From an uncultured Ezakiella sp. (GTDB lineage: Bacteria; Bacillota; Clostridia; Tissierellales; Peptoniphilaceae): DNA of 64,000 nucleotides. Below are positions 26,776 through 35,474 of this stretch, one piece after another. The notes beneath the pieces were generated by a model, which made no database searches, had not been told where the DNA came from, and was given only the letters and a program-made list of their open reading frames with translations. Each line of letters starts with the position of its first letter. The stretch's first letter is position 1. The stretch spans positions 286,804 to 350,803 of the forward strand of contig NZ_CALTVH010000001.1 in assembly GCF_943913045.1 (NCBI RefSeq). The letters run 5' to 3'. Position numbers and translations under genes: made by a program.

Positions 26776-27810
26776 ATGATTTATTTAAATTGTGATTATA
26801 ACGAGGGAGCTCATCCAAAGGTTATTGAAAATATAATTAAAGCAAATAGCACACAAGAGTTTGGCTATGGTTACGATTCTTATTCTGCTCATGCAAAAGA
26901 ATTAATAAAAAAAGCCATCAAACGCCCTGATGCTCAAGTTCACTTTATGGTTTCTGGTACACCCACTAATGTTACTTTTATTAGTCATGTCCTAAGGCCA
27001 TACGAAACCGAAATCTGTACGCAAACAGGACATATAAATGTTCATGAATCCGGTTCTGTAGAAGCAAGAGGTCACAAGGTCACAACTGTTATAAGTAAAG
27101 ACGGCAAGATTTATCCAGATCAAATCCAGGAAATAATGGAGGAGATAACTTATGAACCTTCTTGCCACCTAGTTATTCCAAAGATGGTTTACCTAACAAT
27201 TCCTACAGAACTTGGAACCATGTATACAAAGTCAGAATTAGAAGCTATCTATAAAAAATGTCAAGACCTTGACCTATACTTATATGTTGATGGGGCTAGA
27301 CTTGGCTACGGCCTCACATCCGAAGGTTGTGACTTAAGTCTTGAAACAATTGCAAATAATTGCGACGCTTTTTATATTGGCGGGACAAAATGTGGCGCCC
27401 TATGCGGAGAAGCAATTGTTCTTCTAAGAGATGAATTTGAAGCAAATTTCTTAAACAGTGTAAAACAAGCTGGGCAACTACTAGCCAAAGGTCGCTTGTT
27501 GGGCTCACAATTTGAAGCTCTCTTTACCAATAACTTATACTTCGATATATGTAAAAATGCAAACAGGCTTGCCATTAAAGTTAGAGATGCGCTAGAAGCC
27601 AAGGGGATTGAGTTTGACGTTCATTCAAACACTAATCAACAATTCCCCATTCTTCCAAATTCTTTTGTAGAACAAGTCAAAGATGAATTCGCCTTTGAAT
27701 TTGTAAAAAAAATTGACCAAGATCATACTTGCTATAGGATATGTACATCTTGGGCTACTAAGGAAGAAAACATCGATAAACTAATCGAAAAGATAAATGA
27801 ACTCTTATAA
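26776..27810 (+). CDS. ltaE: Low-specificity L-threonine aldolase
   Basis: PLP-dependent enzyme that splits L-threonine or allo-threonine into glycine and acetaldehyde. The 344-aa protein has the beta-eliminating lyase family pattern: NCDYNEGAHPKV at the N-terminus, a stacking His in TGHINVHESGSVEARGHK (about 84-101), the VDGARLG motif (171-177) and the Schiff-base lysine in IGGTKCGALCGEA (Lys205). AGGGG-type ribosome binding site 7 nt before the ATG. It is divergent from tdh-kbl, so both known routes from threonine to glycine meet at this locus. Confidence 0.92.
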   Translation: MIYLNCDYNEGAHPKVIENIIKANSTQEFGYGYDSYSAHAKELIKKAIKRPDAQVHFMVSGTPTNVTFISHVLRPYETEICTQTGHINVHESGSVEARGHKVTTVISKDGKIYPDQIQEIMEEITYEPSCHLVIPKMVYLTIPTELGTMYTKSELEAIYKKCQDLDLYLYVDGARLGYGLTSEGCDLSLETIANNCDAFYIGGTKCGALCGEAIVLLRDEFEANFLNSVKQAGQLLAKGRLLGSQFEALFTNNLYFDICKNANRLAIKVRDALEAKGIEFDVHSNTNQQFPILPNSFVEQVKDEFAFEFVKKIDQDHTCYRICTSWATKEENIDKLIEKINELL

Positions 27811-27841
27811 ATAGTAAAATTTTATAAATTTAGTTATTTTA

Positions 27842-27874
27842 AAAGTGCTCGACAAAAAATCGAGCACTTTTTTT
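27842..27874 (+). terminator. Terminator of ltaE
   Basis: Perfect 11-bp stem AAAGTGCTCGA / TCGAGCACTTT, then a T-run to 27874. Confidence 0.92.
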
Positions 27875-27876
27875 AT

Positions 27877-27904
27877 AAAAAAGTCTGGCACATAAGAGCC
27901 AGAC
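27877..27904 (-). terminator. Terminator of the malic enzyme gene
   Basis: GTCTGGC / GCCAGAC stem with an eight-base loop and six U on the minus strand. It lies back to back with the ltaE terminator. Confidence 0.88.
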
Positions 27905-27926
27905 ATTAAAAATTAATTTTATATTT

Positions 27927-29081
27927 TTATTTTGCAGCTTTTTTAACAGCTTCAGCAACTGCCTTTGGTACTTCCATATCCATTGGTTCTGGAATAACAA
28001 AGTCCGCTGATAACTTATCTCCTACTTTATCAGCAATTGCATGAGCAGCTGCCATCATCATTTCTTCGGTTATTTGTGCTCTTGCATCAAGAGCTCCTCT
28101 AAATAGACCTGGGAAGCAAAGTAGGTTGTTAATTTGATTAGGAAAATCACTTCTACCTGTTCCAACAACATAAGCTCCAGCTTCCTTAGCTTCATCTGGG
28201 AAGATTTCTGGAATTGGGTTGGCCATAGCAAAAATTATAGCTTTTTCGTTCATTGTTTTAACCATTTCTTGAGTCAAGGCCCCAGCAACACTAACACCAA
28301 TGAAAATATCAGCGCCCTTGATTGCATCTTCGAGCTTACCTTGTTCATTATTTATATTTGAAATTTCTGCAATTTCATCCTTCAGCCAGTTGTTGTTTGG
28401 GTTACCCCTGTATACAATTCCCTTGGAGTCAAGGATAATATTGTTTTTAATTCCAAGAGCTCTTAGCATTTTTAAAATTGCAACACCTGCTGCTCCGCAT
28501 CCGTTGATAACAGCTTTTACATCCTCAGGTTTTTTATCTACAATCTTTAGAGCATTAATAATTCCTGCTGTAACTACAATAGCAGTTCCGTGTTGGTCAT
28601 CATGGAAAACAGGGATATCAAGTTCTTCTTTTAGTCTTCTTTCTATTTCAAAACATCTAGGTGCACCAATATCTTCTAGATTAATTCCACCAAAGGTTGG
28701 AGCAATATGTTTAACTGTTTCAACAATTGTATCCACATCATTTGTATCAACTAAAATTGGGAAAGCATCTACATTACCAAAGTGCTTAAATAAGATTGCC
28801 TTTCCTTCCATAACAGGCATACCTGCTTCTGCACCAATATTGCCAAGACCTAGAACAGCTGAACCGTCAGTAACAACAGCAACTAGGTTTCCCTTAGCTG
28901 TATACTTATAAACATCATCTTTGTTTTCAGCAATTTTTTTACATGGCTCTGCAACACCTGGTGTGTAAAGAAGTGCAAGGTCATCTTTTTCTTTTAGTTC
29001 ATACTTTGAATAGACCGCAATTTTTCCTTGATAATCTTCGTGCAATTTTAAAGCCTTAGCTTTGTAATCATGATTTTCCAT
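27927..29081 (-). CDS. NAD(P)-dependent malic enzyme
   Basis: Decarboxylates malate to pyruvate with reduction of NAD(P). From the ATG at 29081 (GAGGT 5 nt upstream) it is 384 aa, the short bacterial form without a phosphotransacetylase domain. The catalytic tyrosine is in LLYTPGVAEPC (Tyr39), the lysine in MEGKAILFK (Lys94), the metal-binding DDQHGT is near 151-156, and a Rossmann motif GCGAAGVAI lies near 190. The frame opens 13 codons earlier within the upstream gene. That upstream gene overlaps it by 14 bp. Confidence 0.95.
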   Translation of the reverse strand: MENHDYKAKALKLHEDYQGKIAVYSKYELKEKDDLALLYTPGVAEPCKKIAENKDDVYKYTAKGNLVAVVTDGSAVLGLGNIGAEAGMPVMEGKAILFKHFGNVDAFPILVDTNDVDTIVETVKHIAPTFGGINLEDIGAPRCFEIERRLKEELDIPVFHDDQHGTAIVVTAGIINALKIVDKKPEDVKAVINGCGAAGVAILKMLRALGIKNNIILDSKGIVYRGNPNNNWLKDEIAEISNINNEQGKLEDAIKGADIFIGVSVAGALTQEMVKTMNEKAIIFAMANPIPEIFPDEAKEAGAYVVGTGRSDFPNQINNLLCFPGLFRGALDARAQITEEMMMAAAHAIADKVGDKLSADFVIPEPMDMEVPKAVAEAVKKAAK

Positions 29082-29724
29082 TTTTACCTCCAAAAATTTC
29101 ATAATATATATCTTCCCCAAATTCTAAGGGGTTGATGTCTCTATCAAAAATATATTTGACTCCCTCTTCATTTAAAACTGAAGCCATAAAAGTACTAATC
29201 CCACCTGAATCAAATGTTTTTAAGTCAGCAGAGGTGTTATAACCACAATCATCTAATCTAACCATAACATTGTGAAGGGACCTAATAAGTAATTCGCCTT
29301 CAAAAGGACTTGTCCTGTAGTGTCTGCCACAAATTACATTGGAGCAATTCTCACGAGGCTTGGATAATACAAGTCTCAGTTTTTTATTTTCTGACAAAAT
29401 CCTCTTGTACTCAATCCTATAAATATAGTAAAGATTTGTGCCCTTGGGTTCAACTTTCTCATCAGTCTCATCATAGAAACTACATCCTAAGCTTGATAAA
29501 ATTCCCATGCCCAAATCATTAACTTCAACATTTCTAAGATCAATATATATATTATCATACTTTTCGAATAAAGTCATCAGCTCTTCCCCAATTTGGATTG
29601 AATTAGCTGATAAATTAATCATATTTGATTTTTCAGGCGTAAGTAAAATAGAGGATTCACCAATAACTTTCAAAAAATCATCAGATAAAACCTTATCTCC
29701 AAAAAAATATATTTCATCAATCAT
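29068..29724 (-). CDS. Protein of unknown function coupled to malic enzyme
   Basis: I do not recognise this 218-aa protein. It is soluble, acidic, and has no signal peptide or membrane segment. The N-terminal half alternates beta and alpha elements (SILLTPEKSNMINLSANSIQIGEELMTLFE, YDNIYIDLRNVEVNDLGMGILSSLG), a Rossmann-like or STAS-like rhythm. The C-terminal half contains cysteines at CSNVICGRHY and a DSGGISTFMASVLNEEGV stretch. Its stop overlaps the start of malic enzyme by 14 bp, so the two are co-translated, and a sensor or metabolic accessory role is conceivable. The ribosome binding site is weak (AAAGTGA). Confidence 0.7.
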   Translation of the reverse strand: MIDEIYFFGDKVLSDDFLKVIGESSILLTPEKSNMINLSANSIQIGEELMTLFEKYDNIYIDLRNVEVNDLGMGILSSLGCSFYDETDEKVEPKGTNLYYIYRIEYKRILSENKKLRLVLSKPRENCSNVICGRHYRTSPFEGELLIRSLHNVMVRLDDCGYNTSADLKTFDSGGISTFMASVLNEEGVKYIFDRDINPLEFGEDIYYEIFGGKNGKS

Positions 29725-29892
29725 AATAGATCACTTTATTAAAAAAATTATAACTATTAAAATACTTCATATCGTTCACTTCCATCTCCTTTATTCATAT
29801 ACCCACTTTGATATTTTTTCAACATTAGCCTGGTGGTCACTTTTATTTTTTATTTTTTTCTGTTACAATATATTTAGATTTAGGAGGGCTTT

Positions 29893-30756
29893 ATGAAAAA
29901 TAATACTAATGTAAAAAGATTCAAATCATATTTATTGATTGCAATAGGAATTTTACTTGTAGGTGTTGGCGTATACTTTTTCCTTATGCCAAATGATATT
30001 GCAGCTGGTGGGGCTTATGGTCTTGCAGTTGTCCTATCGTCTTTTATCAATCTAGAAGTTGGTACAATTATGTTAATAGTTAACATATTTTTATTTGCTA
30101 TAGCCTTTTTACTCATAGGCCCAGCCTTTGGAGCAAAGACTATAGTAGCAAGTCTTGGAACATCGGGTATAGTAAAAGTACTTGAATGGATTTATCCAAA
30201 CCAAGCTTCCCTGTCAGGAGACATAATGCTTGACCTCTTCTGCGGTATAATAATTTCTGCCGTTGGTATAGGTATTGTTTTTAACCAAGGCGCATCCACA
30301 GGCGGCACGGATATTTTAGGTAAAATAATAAATAAATTTACCGGAATCGACCTAGGCAGGGCTGTCTTATATGCAGACTTGGCTATCACTCTTGTTGCAG
30401 GTATAGCCTACGGTAGTAAAATTGGTCTTTACTCTCTATTTGCTGTTATTATAAATGGCATCATTATCGACTTTACTATCGATGGTATGAATCTATCCAA
30501 AGAAGTTACTATTGTAAGTCAGAACACAGAACCAATCGTTAACTTTATCCACAATGATTTGGTGCGTACTTGCACTTTATATCATGCAGAAGGAGCCTAC
30601 TCAAAACAAAATATCAAAGTTATAGTTACTATTATAGATAGAAGATCACTAGTTTTATTAAAAAATTTCTTAAAAGAAAATGACCCCAATGCTTTTGTAT
30701 GGATAAAAAATTCCAGCGAAGTCTTAGGCTTAGGCTTCAAAAGCATATTAGAATAA
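29893..30756 (+). CDS. YitT family membrane protein (DUF2179)
   Basis: A 287-aa polytopic membrane protein. About five hydrophobic segments occupy residues 10-185, with the family stretches GVGVYFFLMPNDIAAGGAYGLA and GIVFNQGASTGGTDILGKII. A cytoplasmic DUF2179 domain follows (about 205-285: TCTLYHAEGAY, KVIVTIIDRRSLVLLKNFLKENDPNAFVWI). Function is not established for the family; some members have been linked to transport or spore biology. Shine-Dalgarno AGGAGGG. It is followed at 9 bp by the stalk-domain protein, so they form a two-gene unit. Confidence 0.88.
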   Translation: MKNNTNVKRFKSYLLIAIGILLVGVGVYFFLMPNDIAAGGAYGLAVVLSSFINLEVGTIMLIVNIFLFAIAFLLIGPAFGAKTIVASLGTSGIVKVLEWIYPNQASLSGDIMLDLFCGIIISAVGIGIVFNQGASTGGTDILGKIINKFTGIDLGRAVLYADLAITLVAGIAYGSKIGLYSLFAVIINGIIIDFTIDGMNLSKEVTIVSQNTEPIVNFIHNDLVRTCTLYHAEGAYSKQNIKVIVTIIDRRSLVLLKNFLKENDPNAFVWIKNSSEVLGLGFKSILE

Positions 30757-30765
30757 GGAGGAATT

Positions 30766-31596
30766 ATGAAGAAAAAAATTATTTTAATTATTTCCCTTAT
30801 CCTCTTCCTAACTCTTATTATACAAGCCAATGGAGAAGAAGTTGAGGTAAGCGATTTTGTACAAAAAGTAAAAATTGGTCAGGTAAATGTTGATCTGCCA
30901 TCAATTGTTTACAACAATGAAAACTATGTAAAGCTAAGAGATTTTTCAATGCTCTTAAAGAATATCGAAAAAGATTTTAAACTTCTCTACAACAATAAAA
31001 ATAAACAGATCTCTGCAATTACTGCATATCCTTATGAGCCAATAGGTGATGAATTGCAGAAATTAGATAAGGTAAAACTCGCTACAATCAGTGACGCCCG
31101 TTTTGATGTTAATAATACAAACTATGATTTAAGCGCAATATTAATATCTGGTCACAATTACTTTAGGCTAAGAGATTTGGCAGAGGTTTTTAATATAAAA
31201 ATCAATTACGATATACCAGAAAGGACTGTTTATATGGAAGCTAAAGATATGTCAGTTGAAGCTGTTGAAGCTGGATCTTCGCTTGACTACAAAACTATTG
31301 AAACCAAAGAATTTTTAAATTACGAAGGCTATGTCTATAAGGTAAAGGATGGCAAGCTCACAATTACATTTGCAAAACAATTTAATACTGGTGGCTATCA
31401 ATTGAGATGTGAACGCGTTATATATGATGGCAAGGATGTTGTTATTAGACCGCTTGTAATAAGCCCCCCAACTGACGCCATGGTCACACAAGCAATTTCA
31501 TATCCCAACTGCACCATTGAAATTAATGTAAAGGGTGTAGAAAAAGGTTTTGGCGTCAAAGTAAAAGATATTGAACCAACAATGGTCGACAGATAA
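30766..31596 (+). CDS. Secreted protein with copper amine oxidase-like N-terminal (stalk) domain
   Basis: A 276-aa exported protein. A signal peptide spans about residues 1-24 (KKIILIISLILFLTLIIQANG). Two stalk-domain repeats follow, each with the hallmark Y-V-K-LRD or Y-F-R-LRDLAEVF motif (about 50-58 and 142-150). This module is common in Firmicute wall-associated proteins. The C-terminal 100 residues (YEGYVYKVKDGKLTITFAK onward) are a beta-rich region I cannot assign. No LPXTG motif or SLH domain. It probably interacts with the cell envelope. Confidence 0.78.
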   Translation: MKKKIILIISLILFLTLIIQANGEEVEVSDFVQKVKIGQVNVDLPSIVYNNENYVKLRDFSMLLKNIEKDFKLLYNNKNKQISAITAYPYEPIGDELQKLDKVKLATISDARFDVNNTNYDLSAILISGHNYFRLRDLAEVFNIKINYDIPERTVYMEAKDMSVEAVEAGSSLDYKTIETKEFLNYEGYVYKVKDGKLTITFAKQFNTGGYQLRCERVIYDGKDVVIRPLVISPPTDAMVTQAISYPNCTIEINVKGVEKGFGVKVKDIEPTMVDR

Positions 31597-31602
31597 ACTA
31601 TA

Positions 31603-31650
31603 GCCCAGGTTAACGAAATTATTATTAGTTAATCTGCGGCTTTTTTTATT
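31603..31650 (+). terminator. Terminator of the YitT-stalk protein unit
   Basis: GCC-AGGTTAAC pairs with GTTAATCT-GGC across a one-base mismatch and bulge, followed by seven T. Confidence 0.7.
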
Positions 31651-31678
31651 TGCAAAATAAAAACAAGAGGAGTATAAT
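31650..31678 (+). promoter_or_regulatory. Promoter of the C69 dipeptidase gene
   Basis: TTGCAA (31650-31655), 17 bp, consensus TATAAT (31673-31678). Confidence 0.68.
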
Positions 31679-31684
31679 TAAGTA

Positions 31685-31703
31685 AATGATAATGCTTATC
31701 ATT
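31685..31703 (+). promoter_or_regulatory. Fur/Zur-type operator over the dipeptidase transcription start
   Basis: Perfect inverted repeat AATGATAA-TGC-TTATCATT, a 19-bp Fur-family box. It begins 7 bp past the -10 hexamer, so it covers the transcription start, where a bound metalloregulator would block initiation. Which family member (Fur, Zur or PerR) binds is not shown. Confidence 0.65.
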
Positions 31704-31755
31704 AGGTTTGCTAGGTTGCCTTAAAAACTTAAATATCAATTAAGGAGAATTTAAA

Positions 31756-33237
31756 ATGGCATGTACAACAATTTTAGTAGGTAAAAAAGCAAGCTACGAT
31801 GGTTCAACACTTGTAGCTAGAAATGAAGACTCGCCTTCTGGAGTTTTTAATCCCAAAAAATTTATTGTGGTTAAAGCCGAAGACCAGCCTAAAAAATATA
31901 AATCGGTAATTTCAAAGGTAGAAATTGAATTGCCAGACAATCCAATGAGGTATACCTGTATGCCAAACGCTATTGAAGATGAAGGCATCTGGGGAGCTTG
32001 CGGATTAAATGAAGCAAATGTTTCTATGACTGCTACTGAAACTCTTACAACAAACGAAAGAGTCCTTGCAGCTGACCCACTTGTAAGATATATTCCAGCC
32101 AAGGATGGCAAAGCAGAAAAATTTGGCGGTATTGGTGAAGAAGATATGGTTACCCTTGTCCTCCCATATATCAAATCTGCTCGTGAAGGTGTTATCCGCC
32201 TTGGAGAATTACTTGAAAAATATGGAACATATGAAATGAACGGGATTGCCTTCCAAGATATTGACGAAATTTGGTGGTTAGAAACCGTTGGTGGCCACCA
32301 CTGGATTGCAAGAAGAGTTCCAGATGAATGCTATGTAATTATGCCTAATCAATTGGGTCTCGACCACTTTGATTTAGAAGATGCTTTGTCTGATCAAAAA
32401 GAATTTATGTGTTCAAAAGATTTAAGAGAATTCATCGAAGAAAATCACCTAAACCTATCCTTTGACGAAAATCTAAATCCACGCGATGCCTTTGGCAGCC
32501 ACAGTGATTCAGACCACACTTATAACACACCACGTGCATGGATTTTGCAAAGATATTTCAATCCAGGCACTTACTATTGGGATGGTATTGACGCTGATTT
32601 TAGACCTGATTCAGATGATATTCCATGGATGCAAATTCCTGAAAGAAAAATTACAGTCGAAGATATTAAATACGCCCTATCTCACCACTTCCAAGGCACT
32701 GAATACGATTGCTATGCAAAACATACCGACGGACTTGCAAAAGGAAAATTCAGACCAATCGGTATCAACCGCAACAATTTTATGGGCCTAGTTCAAATCA
32801 GACCTTATTGCCCTGATGAAATCAAGAGTATTGAATGGCTAAGCCTTGGATCTAATGTATTCAATGCCGTTGTTCCTTTCTATCCAAATGTTATGGATAC
32901 ACCTGATTATTTGAAGAATACATGTGGCAAGGTCACTACTGATGATTTCTATTGGACCAATAGAATTATAGGTGCACTTGCTGATGCACATTTCAGCGAA
33001 ACTGCAAATCATATTGAAAGATACCAACAAGAATGTCAATCTACCCTATCCAGAATTATTAAGGAAACTGACAAAGAATTTATTGAAAATAAGCCTGCAG
33101 ATGCTAAAGCATTCTTAGGACAAGCCAACCAAAAAATTGCTGACGAACTCAAGGCTCAAACAGATGACCTACTCGATAAGGTTCTCTACACAGCAAGTTG
33201 CTTAATGAAAAACGGTTTTTCAAGATCAGACGCCTAA
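31756..33237 (+). CDS. pepD: C69 family dipeptidase (PepD type)
   Basis: A 493-aa N-terminal-nucleophile dipeptidase. The sequence begins MACTTILVGKKA, where Cys3 is the expected nucleophile after short processing, followed by DGSTLVARNEDS, which is diagnostic of family C69. Internal motifs include WGACGLNEANVSMTATET and DIDEIWWLETVGGHHWIARRVPD. The absence of a signal peptide suggests a cytoplasmic enzyme acting on imported or recycled dipeptides. It is monocistronic, between a Fur-type operator and its own terminator, so dipeptide hydrolysis may be metal-regulated here. Confidence 0.92.
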   Translation: MACTTILVGKKASYDGSTLVARNEDSPSGVFNPKKFIVVKAEDQPKKYKSVISKVEIELPDNPMRYTCMPNAIEDEGIWGACGLNEANVSMTATETLTTNERVLAADPLVRYIPAKDGKAEKFGGIGEEDMVTLVLPYIKSAREGVIRLGELLEKYGTYEMNGIAFQDIDEIWWLETVGGHHWIARRVPDECYVIMPNQLGLDHFDLEDALSDQKEFMCSKDLREFIEENHLNLSFDENLNPRDAFGSHSDSDHTYNTPRAWILQRYFNPGTYYWDGIDADFRPDSDDIPWMQIPERKITVEDIKYALSHHFQGTEYDCYAKHTDGLAKGKFRPIGINRNNFMGLVQIRPYCPDEIKSIEWLSLGSNVFNAVVPFYPNVMDTPDYLKNTCGKVTTDDFYWTNRIIGALADAHFSETANHIERYQQECQSTLSRIIKETDKEFIENKPADAKAFLGQANQKIADELKAQTDDLLDKVLYTASCLMKNGFSRSDA

Positions 33238-33263
33238 TACCACAAACACTTAGATAAAAAACC

Positions 33264-33292
33264 ATCGCTCGATTTGTTTCGAGCGATTTTTT
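33264..33292 (+). terminator. Terminator of pepD
   Basis: Perfect 9-bp stem ATCGCTCGA / TCGAGCGAT followed by six T. Confidence 0.92.
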
Positions 33293-33328
33293 ATTGCCTA
33301 TTTTATATATTGATAAATTATATGTAAA

Positions 33329-33350
33329 TAAAAACCGGCCTGAGCCGGTT
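33329..33350 (-). terminator. Terminator of rpsO and the nusA-infB operon
   Basis: AACCGGC-TCAG-GCCGGTT hairpin plus U-rich tail on the minus strand, 5 bp past the rpsO stop. Confidence 0.88.
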
Positions 33351-33354
33351 AAAA

Positions 33355-33621
33355 TTATCCTCTGATATTTAATTCTTGGATTAATTCACGATATGAATCT
33401 AGGTTTGTATCTTTCAAGTATCTTAAAAGATTTCTTCTTTTACCAACCATCTTTAATAGTCCACGTCTTGAGTGGTTATCCTTTGGGTTGGCTTTCAAGT
33501 GTTCGTTTAATTCGTTCATACGTGCTGTTAAAATAGCAATTTGAACTTCTGTTGAACCTGTGTCATTAGCGTGTTTTTGAAATTTTTCAATAATTTCTTG
33601 TTTCTTTTCACCTTTAATCAT
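33355..33621 (-). CDS. rpsO: 30S ribosomal protein S15
   Basis: An 88-aa primary-binding protein of the 30S platform that contacts 16S rRNA helices 20-22. Full length and highly typical: TGSTEVQIAILTARMNELNEHLK (about 20-42), the DNHSRRGLLKMVGKRRNLLRYL rRNA-binding block (about 48-69), and the C-terminal YRELI..LNIRG. It is the last gene of the nusA-infB transcription unit. A 108-nt interval separates it from ribF. Confidence 0.98.
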   Translation of the reverse strand: MIKGEKKQEIIEKFQKHANDTGSTEVQIAILTARMNELNEHLKANPKDNHSRRGLLKMVGKRRNLLRYLKDTNLDSYRELIQELNIRG

Positions 33622-33729
33622 AATTTACCTCCTAATAAAATCCACCTAAACAAAGCATCAGGCTGAGGTAAGCCCAGACCCTTGTCAAGGTACGTGTATA
33701 TATTAACATAAAAACATAAAATTGTAAAG
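33622..33729 (-). promoter_or_regulatory. rpsO leader, possible S15 autoregulatory region
   Basis: The minus-strand leader contains GGCTTACCTCAGCC and neighbouring complementary segments able to form a small multi-helix fold before AGGAGGTAA. S15 autoregulates through leader RNA in several Firmicutes. The fold is judged by eye only. No clear promoter was found in the interval. Confidence 0.3.
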
Positions 33730-34590
33730 CTATTTATCATATAAACTTGCAAGTTCCAGCGTTTTTATTTTGTCTCTTTTGAGTTGCAAGATAAGATCAT
33801 CTTTTGAATCAAATTTTATGTTATCCCTCATAAAATCTTTAAAAGAGAGTTTAACTTCTTTGTCGTAAATATCCTTATCAAAATCAAAAATATAAGACTC
33901 GCAAGAAAAGTCTTTGTTGAAAGTTTTAGCAACCCCAACCATAGTCATGGCATCGTATACTTGCCCATCAACTTCAAAGTTTGTGTAATAAACCCCGTAC
34001 TTTACTTTAACAATACTATCAGGCCAATTTAAATTTGCGGTTTTAAAACCTAGTGTACTTCCACGCTTGTAACCATGCTCTACTTTTGATTTAATGTAAA
34101 AATCATAACCCAAAAGCTCTCCAGCCTTGTGGACTTCGCCATTCTTTAAAAGCTCTCTTATATGGGTGGAGGATATTTTTTCATCATCGGAGTACAAGTC
34201 TTTTATAATTTCTACTTGAATATCATTGGCCAAACCATATTCAATCAAGTCTTGACTTGAGCCTGCTCTATCCTTGCCAAATCTAAAGTCTTCTCCAACA
34301 ATAATACCTGAAGCCTCCTGGAAATATTCATCTAAAAATTCCTTTGGAGACATAGACTTAACGTCATCGAAATTTAATTCCACAACTTCATCGATTCCCA
34401 AATCTTTTATCATTGAAAGCTTACCCTCTGGAGATAAGATCAAAGAATCCAAAGACCTTGTGTGAGACTTAAAGGTGATAAGTCTTGACCTTGCATTTAA
34501 ATTTTTTGCCATATTTTTTGTTTTCTTAATGATTTCTTGATGTCCCTTATGGAGGCCATCAAAATTTCCAATTGTAATTATATATTTCAT
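33730..34590 (-). CDS. ribF: Bifunctional riboflavin kinase/FAD synthetase RibF
   Basis: Phosphorylates riboflavin to FMN and adenylates FMN to FAD. The N-terminal nucleotidyl-transferase domain has the GNFDGLHKGHQ motif (residues 7-17), GEDFRFGKDRAG (about 98-109) and the ISSTHIRELL motif (about 139-148). The C-terminal flavokinase domain begins near 170 with GYKRGSTLGFKTANL, equivalent to the kinase G..LG.PTAN signature, and continues to YGVYYTNFEVDG. Length 286 aa is slightly short, with a compact C-terminus. The start overlaps the truB stop. Confidence 0.93.
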   Translation of the reverse strand: MKYIITIGNFDGLHKGHQEIIKKTKNMAKNLNARSRLITFKSHTRSLDSLILSPEGKLSMIKDLGIDEVVELNFDDVKSMSPKEFLDEYFQEASGIIVGEDFRFGKDRAGSSQDLIEYGLANDIQVEIIKDLYSDDEKISSTHIRELLKNGEVHKAGELLGYDFYIKSKVEHGYKRGSTLGFKTANLNWPDSIVKVKYGVYYTNFEVDGQVYDAMTMVGVAKTFNKDFSCESYIFDFDKDIYDKEVKLSFKDFMRDNIKFDSKDDLILQLKRDKIKTLELASLYDK

Positions 34591-35474
34591 TTGTCACCTA
34601 AAAAACAAATCGTCCTTATTAGTCCCTCTCTTACCTCTCCAAGGGCAAAAACTTTTCCTTCTCTTAATAAAAGGAGTGGTCCTTGATCTTCCATACTACT
34701 TTCAATTCTTATTCCGTTATATAATTTATCCACACTATCATTATCTAAATCTATTTTTTTATAAGAAATATCAATGTCATCAATTTTAAGAATTGAATCA
34801 TAAAAATTTTCTGCATTCAATCCATCAATACCTATGGCCTTTTCAATATTTAAAGAACCCGAGCTTTCTCTCCTTAAAGCCTTTAAATTTGATGGAATGC
34901 CATAGGTCTTACAATAATCTTCAACAAGAGTCCTTACATAAGTTCCCTTTGAAACCTCAGCCCTAAAAGTCACTTGCCCATCTGCTCTGTCCATTTCAAA
35001 GCTATCCACTCTTATAGGCCTAGGATCCTTGTGAACAAACTCACCCTTCCTCGCATACTCATACAAGGGCTTGCCCTTATGTTTGAGTGCACTGTACTGA
35101 GGAGGTGTTTGCATGAAATCTCCAACATAATCTTTAGAATTTATAATGAGTTTATCAATATCTTCTTCACTTACAGGTATAGAATTAATAATATTTCCTG
35201 TTAAATCACCTGTGTCTGTAGATTTTCCCAAATCAACTATACCAGAGTAAATTTTAGGCGCATCCATAATATAATCAGACAGCCTCGTATACTTGCCCAA
35301 AAGCACGACCAGAAGGCCGGTTGCAAATGGGTCTAGGGTCCCTGCATGGCCAATTTTAGTTTTGATATTTAATTCTTTAAGAATTAGCTTTATCTTGCGA
35401 ATTACATCATAACTAGTAATCCCCTCAGCCTTGTCTATTAATATAAGACCATCAACACTTGTTTTCTCTAACAT
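34587..35474 (-). CDS. truB: tRNA pseudouridine-55 synthase TruB
   Basis: Isomerises U55 in the T-loop of nearly all tRNAs. From the ATG at 35474 it is 295 aa. The catalytic aspartate is in KIGHAGTLDPFATGLL (Asp48), followed by KxY motifs and PQYSALKHKGKPLYEYAR (about 116-133). A short C-terminal PUA-like region has GKVFALGEVREG. A TTG two codons upstream is an alternative start; neither has a strong ribosome binding site. The 5' end overlaps the nrnA 3' end by 23 bp, suggesting coupling. Confidence 0.94.
   Translation of the reverse strand: MLEKTSVDGLILIDKAEGITSYDVIRKIKLILKELNIKTKIGHAGTLDPFATGLLVVLLGKYTRLSDYIMDAPKIYSGIVDLGKSTDTGDLTGNIINSIPVSEEDIDKLIINSKDYVGDFMQTPPQYSALKHKGKPLYEYARKGEFVHKDPRPIRVDSFEMDRADGQVTFRAEVSKGTYVRTLVEDYCKTYGIPSNLKALRRESSGSLNIEKAIGIDGLNAENFYDSILKIDDIDISYKKIDLDNDSVDKLYNGIRIESSMEDQGPLLLLREGKVFALGEVREGLIRTICFLGDK

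Noticed and set aside
26609..26818. Minus-strand 69-codon frame upstream of ltaE
   Set aside because: It runs through the consensus ltaE promoter and start codon and has no ribosome binding site or family resemblance.
28300..28911. Plus-strand frame of 203 codons opposite malic enzyme
   Set aside because: Overlaps the strongly conserved malic enzyme; no recognisable protein and no initiation signal.
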